Program-made: the position numbers and the translations under genes
Shown: positions 11,801-22,600 of the stretch, in pieces
How the letters are laid out: each line of letters opens with the position of its first letter
Position numbering within the stretch: position 1 is the stretch's first letter
Source: Sycobia sp. Sy_11
Taxonomy: Eukaryota; Arthropoda; Insecta; Hymenoptera; Epichrysomallidae
Assembly (NCBI GenBank): GCA_018907035.1
Contig: JACCIC010000003.1
Span: 5,429,001 to 5,493,000 of the forward strand
Reading direction: 5' to 3'
DNA: 64,000 nucleotides
The notes under the pieces: generated by a model
What the model saw: the letters and a program-made list of their open reading frames with translations, nothing else
Told to the model about the DNA's origin: nothing
Database searches by the model: none

Positions 11801-14727
11801 ATTTAGCTACTTTTAAAGAGAAAAAAAATTAAAGAGTCGTTGTCTGATAGTGTAATTATGATACTAATACATAAAAAAGGAGTTTTAAAATAATTTATAA
11901 GATTTTTCATACGGATTTGAAAACATTGAACCATATCGAAGGAGGTGGCTTTCTTTTCACTAAAAAATAAATTAAATGAATTAACAAAAAATAAAAATTA
12001 TATGATTACAAAAATCAAGCTAATTCATGCGAAATTTGGGTGGAAAATAGTGGTCGAGCTTGATTGTTAATTCCAATCTCTTTTATCTGATCGAATTTCA
12101 AAGACTTTAATGAAAGATAAAAAATTTTTGAACAATATATGCAAATATGCAAATAAACTTAAGAGTACGTAAGGAAAATAATGATTTCATGATGGAAAAT
12201 TTACCAATAAATTTGGCCAACGGTAATGTCATAGTTAAAAGTACAAAATCTCCCATCACTAAATGAATTGTTAGAACTATTATTTAGACAATTACCAGAT
12301 GTAAAACTTATTAACAATAACGTTCGTCAAACTTATCAAAAAATCTCGAAGTATCCAATGCTCATAAAAAAGATTATGATAAAAATAAAGAAATTCGTGT
12401 AATGAAAAATTTACCGATGATTACGAAAAAAGGAGTAGGTATTTTACCTCGATTTAAAATTATACAAAAGATAGGCCCTTAGACTATGCATACTAGAATA
12501 ACTCTAACGAACTAGTAAATCGACTAAGAGTATTCTTGATTGAAAGATCTGCGAGAAATCAAAGTCACACGAATGAAATATACTCTATTAACGAGGAGCT
12601 GCGTGAAGCTTCTGTTATATATTAATCTATAAACAAAATACTCTAATCGGTTTAACAACGAGTGTCGACGTATTTGGACGTAAGCTAGAAAAAAATTAAG
12701 ACAGTCAAGGTCCACCTGGTGTAATAATGCATTTTCGCTTATAGATACGGAATCCGACAAATTTTAAAGACTATTCGATAGAGTTATTACAACTGATATG
12801 GCTCTAAATGAAGAAAAGTAACTCGGTTGATAAGTCTCTTCGAAAAACCGAAAATAGCGGAAGCTATGATGAGACTAAGTGATCGCTCGCAGAGAACATA
12901 GAATTTAAACCACGCTGTTTTCTCTGGCCCCAATATATCAGCAAGTGCAGCAACCAATTGTTGACTGACACCGTACTTAAGATGAACAATATGCCGAAAA
13001 AATTAGAAAGTAACCATCAAAAGATTGCAATGTAGTTGGAGATGATCGAGATCGGTAAGAAATAAAATATCAGCTTACAATGTGAACGTCACACATAGCC
13101 AACAATGACCATCAGTGAGTCGAAAACCACGGAAATGAGCATGATTTGGTTGATGGTTGACTTCAGATGGGTAACTGCGAGATAGATCATCTTTGAATAC
13201 TAGAATTTGGAGGATCCATCTTATCGCTACAGATTCAGTGAACAACCATGCAGAATGGCGTTCCGTTAACGGTTTTGGTGCCCTGGGATGATAGCTAAAG
13301 AATGTCTCTGTTGCTCAGAGCGTTATTCAGTAGGCGAAGGCCGGTGTGCAAAGACACGGCTACTATTACATCCTGTTTTTTTTAATTTATCGGACTAGTT
13401 ATGGATAAACCATGAACTACCTGAGGCAAATCATCTGTACATATCAATGAACACCAATGTACAATTGTCCTTTTTTCATTTTATTTGGATATTTTACAAT
13501 ATTTTTACAATAAACTTTAGTTCAAGAAATAGTTCTGAAGAGTGAATAACTAAAGTAAATAAATAAAGATAAAAAATGAAAATTAGATTTCCCATCAAGA
13601 AAATAATGCATTAGTTTCTACTCGATGAAAAATTTTACATATAGAGCGATTTGTGTTTTATTTGGATTTTTAAGTGTTCGGACAATTTTCGCTTAAAGCA
13701 AATAAATATATATTGGTGTATAATAAATATATCATATGTGTAGTAAAATTACTGTTATCCGATAATAACCTTTAACCGATAAATTATGATGTATATATTG
13801 CGTTGTATTTTATTTGAAAATATTTCACATCTAGTGTCTTACGATAAAAGTTTAGGACTAGAATATAAAACATTTCTTGATAAAGATTAATAATAACTAT
13901 AGATTAAGTAATTGAAAAAGAAATTTACTTGCAGCTTTCGGTCGAATGAAATTGAGATAAATAAATTCATCACTGGTACGAAAATTGATCGTTTGTATTA
14001 AGAGACAGTTTAAGCTCCAGCAAAGAGAAGGAGGTAAAATCTCACGTAATAAATAATTCGAATTTCGAAACTCAAAGAGAGGTTTTTGCACATATTCAGC
14101 GAGGTAAATATCATTCTTTCCAGCATGAGCTGTCAAATTTTAGTACGTAATATACACGCATTCCGATTATGAATATATAGTACTTTTTTATTTCTCGTAG
14201 CTAAATTGGATATATTGTAAAACCAAAGATTTTGAACAGAACAACTTCTACTTTTGAGTTGAATTCAAAGATAGATTAACATATGAAGCAAAAAAACTTG
14301 CGTTTTGGGCGCTTTTATTGGGCAATGGGCAACATTTTATTTTCTGCTTTTGATAGAAAAATTACTATTGTATGTTAAAAATTTTATTAGCAAGATAAGT
14401 TATGAGCACCGAGTTTTAACTTAATAACATATTAACAAAATAAAAAAATGTATTCTTAAATGTAAATAAGCAAGTGTATTCTTTATAAAAATAAAAATAA
14501 TACGCATTCTACAAACTTTTATTAAATTTTTAAAAGGTATTCAGAGTTGGCCAAAATAGTAGTTCTGTACGTTGCAAATATGTTTTTAACACTTTCTATA
14601 ATCTTTTTTCCGTTTCACGAATGGCAATAGAAGAAATGAAACAGAAAAATCTTCCAATCGTTTCTGCCTTTCTATCTCCTATCGCACATATATCGCATTT
14701 AAGTTGGAGATTTGAATATATCAAACC

Positions 14728-14762
<35 letters not shown>

Positions 14763-15588
14763 GCGCGTGTGTGAGTGTGTGAACGATCAATATTTATATA
14801 AGTATATGTAGTTCTAAGCTCTTCAGTAAATAAATATTTATAATAACGGAAAAAAAGATATACTATAGAAATAAATATACTTGTTATACATTCAGTCTTC
14901 TCATATAAATTATACTAGTTATGCAACAATTCCTTTATATTATAATTACTGTCAAATTTTTATTTATTTACAAAAAATTGCGATACACATATATCATTGA
15001 AGTTACTATATAGATTCATCCTCTCAACCTGTCGTATTAATTACAATATCATAGAAGATCAAAAAAATAGCAAGTGAAGTTTCAAATATAACATTCTACA
15101 ATTAATAATACGAAATATTAAAAGCATTAACATTTTCTTTTTTGTTTCTTGAGCGCTGTTTTAAAAATCAAATTGTAAACCATATTTTTTACATAATACC
15201 TTTAATATTTATACTCTATTTACCTTAATGATGTATAGATGCATATAATCTTTATATTACTATTATTCATCAACTCTAAATACGCCTATATATTGTCAAA
15301 AAGACTATATATATCCTTTTTTTGATCCCAGCCTTATATATACCTTCCGTATCCTTTGCTCGGATCGCCGATCATCCGCCTTTTCTTGTCCCCGTTGCTT
15401 TCGACGGACGACGGCGACGAAACCGATAGTACATTTTTGCCGATAGATACGAAAGGGTTCACGTTCACCACCACTCGAAAATCGTCGTTGTCTGATATAA
15501 GATCACTGTCGCTGTAGTTCTTTGCCGATTTCTCGGCGCTGAAGATTCTTGTCAGCCAGCAACAGATCCCGCTCGAGCAACTGGCCAT
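2305..15588 (-). CDS. Wee1-like protein kinase paralog, five exons, predicted 423 aa
   Basis: Exons in transcript order are 15588-15344, 8460-7969, 4780-4556, 4238-4043 and 2418-2305, all with GT-AG introns and matching phases. Wee1 kinases place the inhibitory tyrosine phosphate on Cdk1. The predicted protein keeps the glycine-rich loop GNGAFGSVY (residues 137-145), the ATP lysine in YAVK (K159), the catalytic loop HMDIKPEN (D257) and the Wee1-type DLG motif (D301). The first exon encodes a cysteine-rich start (MASCSSGICCW) and an NPF/KKRR segment resembling the NPF...KRTR stretch of canonical Wee1. The last exon (QMIHLDPKNRPSA...) was identified by similarity to the canonical copy and has no long ORF. 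Compared with the wee1 gene at 19612-26191, the N-terminus is about 127 residues shorter, the intron before the catalytic loop is shifted, there is an extra intron at GDCR|YLS, and the C-terminal tail is nearly absent. No lesion is visible, so it may be active. The first exon is the least certain part. Confidence 0.8.
2599..3888 (+). mobile_element. mariner transposon copy 1 (DD34D), 1290 bp, defective
   Basis: A complete mariner bounded by TA at 2597-2598 and 3889-3890. Its terminal inverted repeats begin TTAGGGGTGTGAATAAG at the left and TCAGGTATGTGAATAAG (reversed) at the right. It lies in the last intron of the wee1-like gene, antisense to it. It is almost identical to the inverted copy at 5543-6829; the main length difference is a shorter A-run near the 3' end of that copy. 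Confidence 0.95.
2771..3806 (+). pseudogene. mariner transposase, broken by a stop and a frameshift
   Basis: Mariner-family transposase of the DD34D class. The first 118 residues carry the paired helix-turn-helix DNA-binding region and the SGRP linker. A TAG at 3125-3127 replaces the tryptophan expected in the usual (W)VPxEL motif. The frame then stays open to 3712 and holds the catalytic motifs TGDEKW and QHDNARPH, with 34 residues between the second aspartate and the third in SPDVAPSD. After EEAKN, a one-base loss in an A-run (about 3690) shifts the frame and ends it at 3712. The remaining C-terminal codons are readable in the next frame up to TAA at about 3806. It cannot make full transposase. 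Confidence 0.93.
5543..6829 (-). mobile_element. mariner transposon copy 2 (DD34D), 1287 bp, nested in the old relic
   Basis: Near-identical inverted copy of the element at 2599-3888. The target TA is duplicated at 5541-5542 and 6830-6831. It entered the older mariner just after the GDEK catalytic codons. It lies in the second intron of the wee1-like gene, in the sense orientation. The right terminal repeat reads TTAGGAGTGTGAATAAG, one base different from copy 1. Confidence 0.95.
5622..6657 (-). pseudogene. mariner transposase in copy 2, same two lesions as copy 1
   Basis: The two open parts (6663-6301 and 6300-5716) translate to exactly the same peptides as copy 1. That includes the in-frame TAG in place of the tryptophan before VPYEL (at 6303-6301) and the one-base loss after EEAKN that ends the frame at 5716. 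Catalytic motifs TGDEKW, QHDNARPH and SPDVAPSD are present. The shared lesions show that both copies descend from one already defective source, or that one has converted the other. Confidence 0.93.
8524..8631. repeat. two imperfect tandem repeats (61-bp period) with a palindrome
   Basis: Two versions of a roughly 47-bp unit start at 8524 and 8585 and share 'gtgatccagaactct' and flanking bases. The first holds a perfect 9-bp inverted repeat, ctggatcac/gtgatccag, with a 5-base loop; the second has a damaged version. It lies in the first intron of the wee1-like gene, just upstream of exon 2. Function unknown. Confidence 0.7.
8773..8802. repeat. (GA)n microsatellite
   Basis: A short GA dinucleotide tract within a roughly 200-bp region of repeated GA/CT-rich blocks (8675-8850) in the first intron of the wee1-like gene. 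Confidence 0.9.
9248..10222 (-). pseudogene. capsid-like protein of a Polinton/Maverick-type or related virus-like element, decayed
   Basis: A minus-strand coding relic in three overlapping frames: 10222-9806 (starts MADVLSIRSPLAFYDS), 9945-9391 (contains LMKGWVSLSPNLSLI and WLMPYVIISDEASP) and 9511-9248 (contains LFLNSQYHPYGNLNID). The pieces read as one protein with at least two frameshifts and are cut off at the C-terminus. I recognise the segment order from a multicopy protein family in insect and other invertebrate genomes. I associate that family with double jelly-roll capsid proteins of Polinton/Maverick or adintovirus-like elements. The family link is from memory and the capsid role is inferred. 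It lies in the first intron of the wee1-like gene, on the same strand. Confidence 0.6.
10475..11090 (-). pseudogene. second decayed ORF of the same virus-like element
   Basis: Minus-strand translation of this block gives long coherent stretches broken by stops and shifts: DAQYFPPIKLSSNKNYVHGL and LIPNIDENNNKFYVDKE near 11060-10915, then SQINFAPKDSVGKLL, ILKVNSLRIEY and PSHVIYLPVTVKCIDHI between about 10830 and 10545. It sits just upstream of the capsid-like relic on the same strand, as expected for adjacent genes of one element. No single frame is open for long, so ORF finders miss it. The function is unknown to me. It may be another structural protein of the element. Confidence 0.5.
11265..11750 (-). 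mobile_element. mariner-like fragment with one terminal repeat
   Basis: Begins with 'acgagggcggttcaataagt', a terminal-repeat type common to insect mariner-like elements. Minus-strand translation gives the C-terminal half of a transposase: FFWDAKGIILMDLLKK, then ITGQYYSELLGRFDKKLKGT, and near the end LAPCDFFLFPNMKKWLAGKNF, with frame breaks. The N-terminal half and the other terminal repeat are missing. It appears to sit between remains of the virus-like element. Confidence 0.75.
11830..12640 (+). pseudogene. unassigned decayed coding sequence, perhaps of the virus-like element
   Basis: The plus strand contains several coding-like pieces without a long ORF: YMITKIKLIHAKFGWKIVVE near 11998-12058, KEIRVMKNLPMITKKGVGIL near 12390-12450, and NRLRVFLIERSARN...NEELREASVIY ending at about 12625. 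The spacing and decay resemble the capsid-like relic nearby, and such elements carry genes on both strands, but I cannot assign a product. Confidence is low. Confidence 0.3.
12780..13385. other. GC-richer decayed sequence of unknown origin
   Basis: About 600 bp with higher GC than its surroundings and no frame open for long. It has the look of an old repeat or element remnant, but I recognise no motif. It lies in the first intron of the wee1-like gene. The rest of this intron (13386-15343) holds one microsatellite and otherwise nothing that I can identify. Confidence 0.3.
14729..14760. repeat. (TC)n microsatellite
   Basis: A CT dinucleotide run in the first intron of the wee1-like gene. Confidence 0.93.
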
Positions 15589-15841
15589 AATGTCCTACAT
15601 ATAAATTAATATATGTCTACTTGTCACGCGAAAATCACAGAATTCCTTATTATACGACGAAAAAAATTTGGCTCAATCGGTCCAGCGACAATATATATAC
15701 AACGAACAATATATATGCTATGAATTCCCATCGGCTAAGCTTGCAAGCACTACTTTTGCAGCTGACATCAGGGGTCCATTTTCAAATATTTTGTGTTTGC
15801 CGAGCTAGTCACATACGCAGCGAACAATATTCCTGTATAAT

Positions 15842-15845
<4 letters not shown>

Positions 15846-15893
<48 letters not shown>
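15846..15893. repeat. (TA)n microsatellite
   Basis: A TA dinucleotide run about 260 bp upstream of the start codon of the wee1-like gene. The ORF across it is an artefact. Confidence 0.96.
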
Positions 15894-15894
<1 letters not shown>

Positions 15895-18800
15895 CATGTT
15901 ATTTTGTTTCTTATAGACGCGTTTAGATTTTGCAGGAATTCGAAAATTTTTCCTAGAATTCATATCTGCATTATAGAGATATTGTTCACATATTATATAT
16001 GTACTGAAATAATATACACTGCCGCTTCATATTGTGCAAGTTAACGATTTTCAGGTATTGGTGATGTACTCAATTTTCTATAGGCTCTTTATTTACATCT
16101 TTGCATATCTCAAATATATCTGAAGATGAAACCTGCGTTTAATATAACAATTATATTTCCATATACGACATTATAGGTATGTATCTTTTTTTAATGTTTT
16201 ATATAGTTGAAAATTTTATTGTTTTTACTTAATAAGATTAAATGAAATGTTTACCGTTTACGTAAATCGTTTCGTTTAAATGTTAAAAGGATATTTAATT
16301 AATTACATCAAAAGAAATAAAATTAAACAATAAATATTTGAATAATTATTTACTGCAATGCACTCAAATAAATATTTTGGTGTCCAAAAAAAGAATCAAG
16401 GAATTCTATCACGAAGCAATTTTGTTTCCTACTAGAAGATAATGAAATAATTCAACTGGAATCTATTACTTAATTGTAGTTGTAAACCAAGCCACTTTCT
16501 ACATATCATATGCCAACATTTGAACATTATAAAGGTACCAAAAGAAGTTAATATAGAAAATTAGTTGAATGAACGAAAATTGATAACTGTAGCAGTATAG
16601 TTCTTTAAATGCTGCAGTCAAATAGATTTAATTCAAATATAAAATAATTGATTTTCAATCTTAAAGTTACTTCTACTTACGGTCAAAAATAAAATAGAAA
16701 GCCAGGGTTGAAATCCGTTGTTTCAAGTTCATTTATTTTCAATTTCTTACAAAATATTACTTATAATATTAAATGTAATAAAAAATAACAATCGCAACGT
16801 CTCTCTTAACGCCTTAACTGTGATTATGTCTTTTTGTTAGAATTGATTGAATTTTACAGTGCCAGCATATATTTGGGGATCCACCCACACTGACCTGAGC
16901 GTAATGTTTTTCAGTTTTCTTTAAAAAGATCATACACACACACATATATATTCTAAATATGATCACATTTTTGTCATTTCAACAAGCTTCTCTCTAGAAA
17001 GATTTTTTTTAATTTCAAAATATGAATTCCGTCACTTTAATACAAGCGGAAAATCTTTATTCTGTATATTTACAGAATATGATCTCGCATTATCCCTGAT
17101 ACATGCAAACTCGTATACTTTTGTTAATTTCATTACGTTTATTTTTTTAATCATTTCTTTGCTTTGAAGCCAATTTTAGCAATAATTTACTCGTATAAAA
17201 CATAGTTCATACACTGCTCTTAGACAATCGCATTTATCTATTCGCAATAACACACTTTATCGTTAAGATATTGTTTTAATTTTCAAACTGATAATTATTC
17301 CTTCATACGCCAATATTGTCCAACAACATCCACGTGACTAACAATAAGTGGCACTTTACATTGATGACTTCGATGAAAAAAAAAGGATTTAATAATATAC
17401 TAATAGTTAATAATAGTTAATAATAATTAATAATAATTAAACAGAAAACGCATACTAAATGATAGTATATTACAAGTACAAGATTTTGAAATAAATTTCA
17501 TGTATATATCTTTTTTATTAATTATATCTGATCAAACATATACATTTATGGTAATTCATCGCTCATACTGTTAAGTAAGAGAAGACTGCCGTTTACAACG
17601 CTCGAAATTTCGTTATTTTTTTACTTTATATTACATGCTTGTAAAAAGAGCACGACGTGAATGGCATCCGTTTGCGAACCAAACTTTCAATTTTGCAAAT
17701 GTTTAGCGAGAACAAATGCGAACGAGACGATTATGGAAATAAAAAAGTGGAAATAAGAAATCAATCTACAAAAAATTTTTTCTCGGTGGTTCGTATAAAT
17801 ATGACAAAACACTTTAACTCATAACAGGAATTTTATTAGAGCATGGGCATTTAATATTTATAATTTTTATTTTTTTCTATAAATATGACTTTAACTTTAA
17901 GAGAAAACGTTATTCTGAAATTGTAAGAACCTCCTAATTTTCATTTGAAATTCAAAATCATGAAAAAAGTTTTTAAAAATTGATTCTCTTATACTTGTCA
18001 TATCAATGCATTGCAACAATAATTATTAGAGAGCAGATTACTGCTCCCTCCAGCAAGCAAAAAATTAATTAAATATTAATGATGATAAAGCTAAGAAAAA
18101 CTATGACTTTCGCTCCATAAGCTTAAATTATTATACATGAATATAAAAATATTTTATATAATATACTATACAACACAATAATGTTAATAATAAAAGGAGG
18201 ACGTTAGTGTATAATTAGTGGATTTTTAAAGAATTAGAAGACTTCTAAAATAATATAAAAATAATTTAATTAAAAAAATAAGGAAATAAATGATTAAACA
18301 AGATATAAAGAAGTACTTATTGACTCAAAAATACAATAGCTCTTGATAGCTTTATGCAGAGTTAAATTGGAAAGTTGCTTTATTTTGATAGATTGATATT
18401 CAAATAAAAATTCTAAGTCATCTTATTAAAAATTAAAGAAAATCTTCTATTTATTTCATGCACTTAATTGTAGAATTATTGAATATAGGGAAAACGTATA
18501 GGAATAGGCTACTCATAATGTACTTTTTATTTTTAATAGTTCCCAATTCCATGATTATAATACAAATGAAAATGAAGATACCTTCAAATTATTATGTTTC
18601 TTTATTATGTTGATATTTTGCAATTTTATAATTAATTTTATAAAAAAAACTACATAACTTAATCCGAACATAAAGGGAGACATATAATGTTTTTTTAATA
18701 CTACACGGGAAAAAGATTATTCTAGAAATTTAGAAAAAAAAGATTGAGAAGTTGCGATGTAAAAATAACGCTAAATAATTATTCAAAATATATCTTAGTT

Positions 18801-19402
18801 TCTTAAATTGAAATAGTTGTAAATACTGTCAAAACATGCAAAAATTGGTTGCTGAATACAAATAAAACTAATGTAACATATCTACTGAACAACAAAATAT
18901 ATTTACACTGTGGCGTATTTCTAAAAAAATGACCAATTTAACTCTGCATATAACAGTTAGAGCTTATTTGAAAGCGTTATTGAATCACAATCAGAGACTA
19001 TAAGCAAATCAGAATCATAAATCAATTTTTTTTTAATTTTATGCAATGTATACTTTCTTAAGATGCGTCCTTGGTAGATAGTATAAAAATAGTAAGTAAA
19101 TAGTTTTTATTAAAATAATAAAAAAGTTCATATTTATTAAAATTTAGTAAGATTTTTATTAGTTTTAATATGACAAAGCACACCAATAAAAGGTTCATGC
19201 ATGAATTGTTACATTTGAGGTTGGTCACCAAAAATAAACTTTACGATACTATAAAAAAAAAAAAAAAAACCGAGTTCTTCTGTGCTTAGAATCTCTAATT
19301 TGAAAAAGTAGAACTACGTGTTCTCTCGAAGGTACTTACATGCTAAAAATCTAGTAACCGGATATCACAATACAGCTGGCACCCCAGCGGGCCCCATGCA
19401 CC

Positions 19403-19470
19403 CCCCTCTCTCTCTCTCTCTCTTTCTCTCTCTCACACACCATCTCTCTCTATCTCTCATTCTTTTTCAC
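19403..19470. repeat. CT-rich low-complexity tract
   Basis: Imperfect (CT)n with CA and TTC interruptions, downstream of the wee1 stop codon. The plus-strand ORF across it is a low-complexity artefact. Confidence 0.85.
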
Positions 19471-19611
19471 TCATTCTCACTCACTCACTCTTCCTTTCTT
19501 TTTTTTCTCAAGCTCTCATTTCTCAAATCTCCAAAATCTATTATTTTAAAAAAATGGTAGTGATAAAGAAATAAACACAGCTTATTTGTTTCCTCTCCTG
19601 TTGCGCATTAC

Positions 19612-22600
19612 TTAGAAATTTGTGGTACTGGAACTGCGATTAACTTTTTTGCCAATAGCACGTGATGATGTTCTTGTTGCAGTTGGTCGCAACTTATAAC
19701 CACTGCTTGGGTTGTTCACTCCAAGCTGACTATTATTTAAGGCAACCAGATTAGGAGCTATGGTTTCTAGACACTTAGTTGTTGCATGGAGTTGTTTAGA
19801 AAGAATTTCATTCTTTAGACGTTCGGCATTGAGTTCGCGGCGTAGCTGGGCTTTGGTCTTATTACCATTAGGGCTAAGGACTCGGTGTTGAATCAAACTT
19901 ACAGCAGAAGGTCGCATTTCTGGGTTTTCATGGATCATTACCTGCAACATTATGAAAATATACATTTTTATTATTCTATGTAAAACAAAAATATAAAATA
20001 TTAAATGTATATACATATTTTTATCGGTCTTATTACAGTTCTTTTTATACATTAATATAATTAAAATGACAATTAGACTGCCCTTATTTATAATTATCCC
20101 TGTAAACTTTTAAATATAAAAATAGTAAAAAGAAAATTAAAATTATTTTTGTTAGTACAGAACAATCTGACTGCCCTAACCAAATCTTTCTGTATCGACA
20201 AAATGTTGGGCATTTCAAGATCTTCTACTTCTAGACATTTCACAGATGAGAAAAGTTTTGGTGAAAGGGACAGTCAGGTAGTGGTCCTTAACAAAATTAA
20301 TTTTAATTTTAACATTTCTGGTTTTATATTTGATTCTACAAGGGTCATTAAAAATTAGAGCTGCCTAACTGTCATTATAATTCTAATAGTTTATAATAAG
20401 GACTATAAGCGAATAAAAATATTTAGTAGTTTAATATAATTACTAATTGTAAACACAATTTTAATCAATCTATAACTTAACTTGATATTAAGCTTTGTTT
20501 ACAACTATCAGTCGATGAAAGTAAAATTTTTAATATTAAATGCACAAATATTATTTTTAGTCTATGCTATTTTTAAATACATTTAAATGTTGGAGCATGT
20601 AGACCTCTTGGTAGCATGTTCAATGGCGAAACAGAGGACAGTTTTGTACCTTGCGAGAAAATAGCTTTCTAATTTTTCTATCTCTTTTACACAAAAAAAC
20701 AGTGATTGTTTGATTACTTCACACAAAAATAGAGCCAATCACAGTAATTGTAAGACAAATAGAAGAGTTATATATTATTTTTAGCTATTGTAGATCTCCG
20801 TTGCTGATTAGCACCGGTATTTGAAACCAGAAATAGAGCAGCATTAAATAAAATAAAATAAAAAAGAAAATACTTTTATCTCTCTCTTGTGCCATAAAAA
20901 AATTGTTCTTAAATTTTTAACATGGTATGCTACCTCTGAGTTTATATGATTTAACATTTAAATAAAATTATAGACATAATATACATAATCTTTGAACTAT
21001 TGTTAGTATAAAATAGATTGTTTTTGATTGTTTATTTACTCTAGTTGATATGTAAAAACCACCCCTATTCAGGAGTAGAAAGTTGTCAAAAGTAAAAGAA
21101 TTTCATAAATATTAATATAAAAACTATTCTTGCTTAAACTTTTCTATAAAATTAACCTAGAAAAAAAATCAAACAAACATTTTCATGACTAATAAGGGGC
21201 TTTCCAGGGCCAGATTTTAACGCATCTAGAAATCATACTATAAAAGAATCGTTACTTTACTCACTTTTGAACCCCCACTAGCTAGCTAGCTGATTTTTAA
21301 AAAATTTCATAAGTCAGAAAATCATATTTGTTCCTTCTAGAAGTAATGTGATACATATTCATGTCATTTTTTTGATTTTCTGTGAACTATAAGTGACGGA
21401 CGATTTTGGTGGTTACTGTTTCTAATTTTTTCAAGTCTAATACCGTTTTTATAATTTTCATATTAATTTAATTTTACTTATTTATGTGGAGTTCATTTTC
21501 ACTGTGCATACGTAAATTAAATTCAAATAAAGCATACAAATATTATAGCCCATTAAAAATTTTTAATTTTATTTGTATTCAAAGTTGCAATTTATATGAG
21601 TAAAAATTGATGATTCATATAAAATTATTCACAAAACTTTATCTAAAATTTTTGAAATTATGTAATGGAAATTTTTTATCTAATTTTTGGGATAATTTAA
21701 ATTAAAAAAAAAATTTAGCAGAATACTTTTTTAAAATTAATAAATATTTTTATCAATCTTACAGCCTTTGTACTATAATCTATTATACTAAAATAATGAC
21801 AGTCAGACTGTCTTTGTTTATGATCACCTCTGAAGAATCTGAAATGGAACTTACTTAAAAATAAAATAAAAATTAAATTAGATTAAAAATTCAAAATAAA
21901 CAAAAAAATAAAAATTCTAAACTAAACAGTTTAGTCCTTGAAGATGAACCTCTAGCGGTTCAAAAGGTTGGACAACAAAGGAAAATTTAAATTTCAAATG
22001 GTTGGGGCAATCAGGTTGTCCTTTGCTAACATAGAATATAATTTAATTTTATTTTCAGTAGTTTCAAGTTCATTTCAGATTCTTCGAGGGTGATCATAAA
22101 CAAGGATAGACTGACTGTAATTATTTTAATATAATATATTATAGTATAAAGACTGTAAGACCAATAAAAATATTTATTAATTTAATTTAAAACAATCAAC
22201 ATAAATACAATTTCTAACTTTTTAAAAATACTATAAATTAATATTAGGTATAATAATTATTAATATCATTACAAGATGCAGTGTCTACAAGTATGTATTT
22301 TTTATGTTAATCGTATAATTGCTTTTCTTCAATTTCTAAATAGTTGGGCCAAACATATAACATAAACATAGATTTGATTTGATATCTATATTTTAAAATA
22401 ATTTTAGTCAAAAGAATTAGTAGTTAATACACTGTTTACATTTATTTAAATTATAAAACTGCAAATTGACATTTTAACTTTCCTGTATATTCTGACAGAT
22501 TGTCTGCAAAATTTACCAAATATATCTACAATTTTTTTAATTGTCCACCATTCGCGACGTAAAAATTTAAAGGAATATTAGAAACAATTAAACAGACTTA

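Larger units (their letters stand above)
15589..19611. other. intergenic region between the two Wee1-family genes
   Basis: About 4 kb between the start codon of the wee1-like gene and the stop codon of wee1. It should hold the promoter of the former and the 3' untranslated region of the latter. It is AT-rich, with a (TA)n tract at 15846-15893, short TAATAGT-type repeats at about 17398-17440 and a CT-rich tract at 19403-19470. No gene or mobile element was recognised. Confidence 0.6.
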
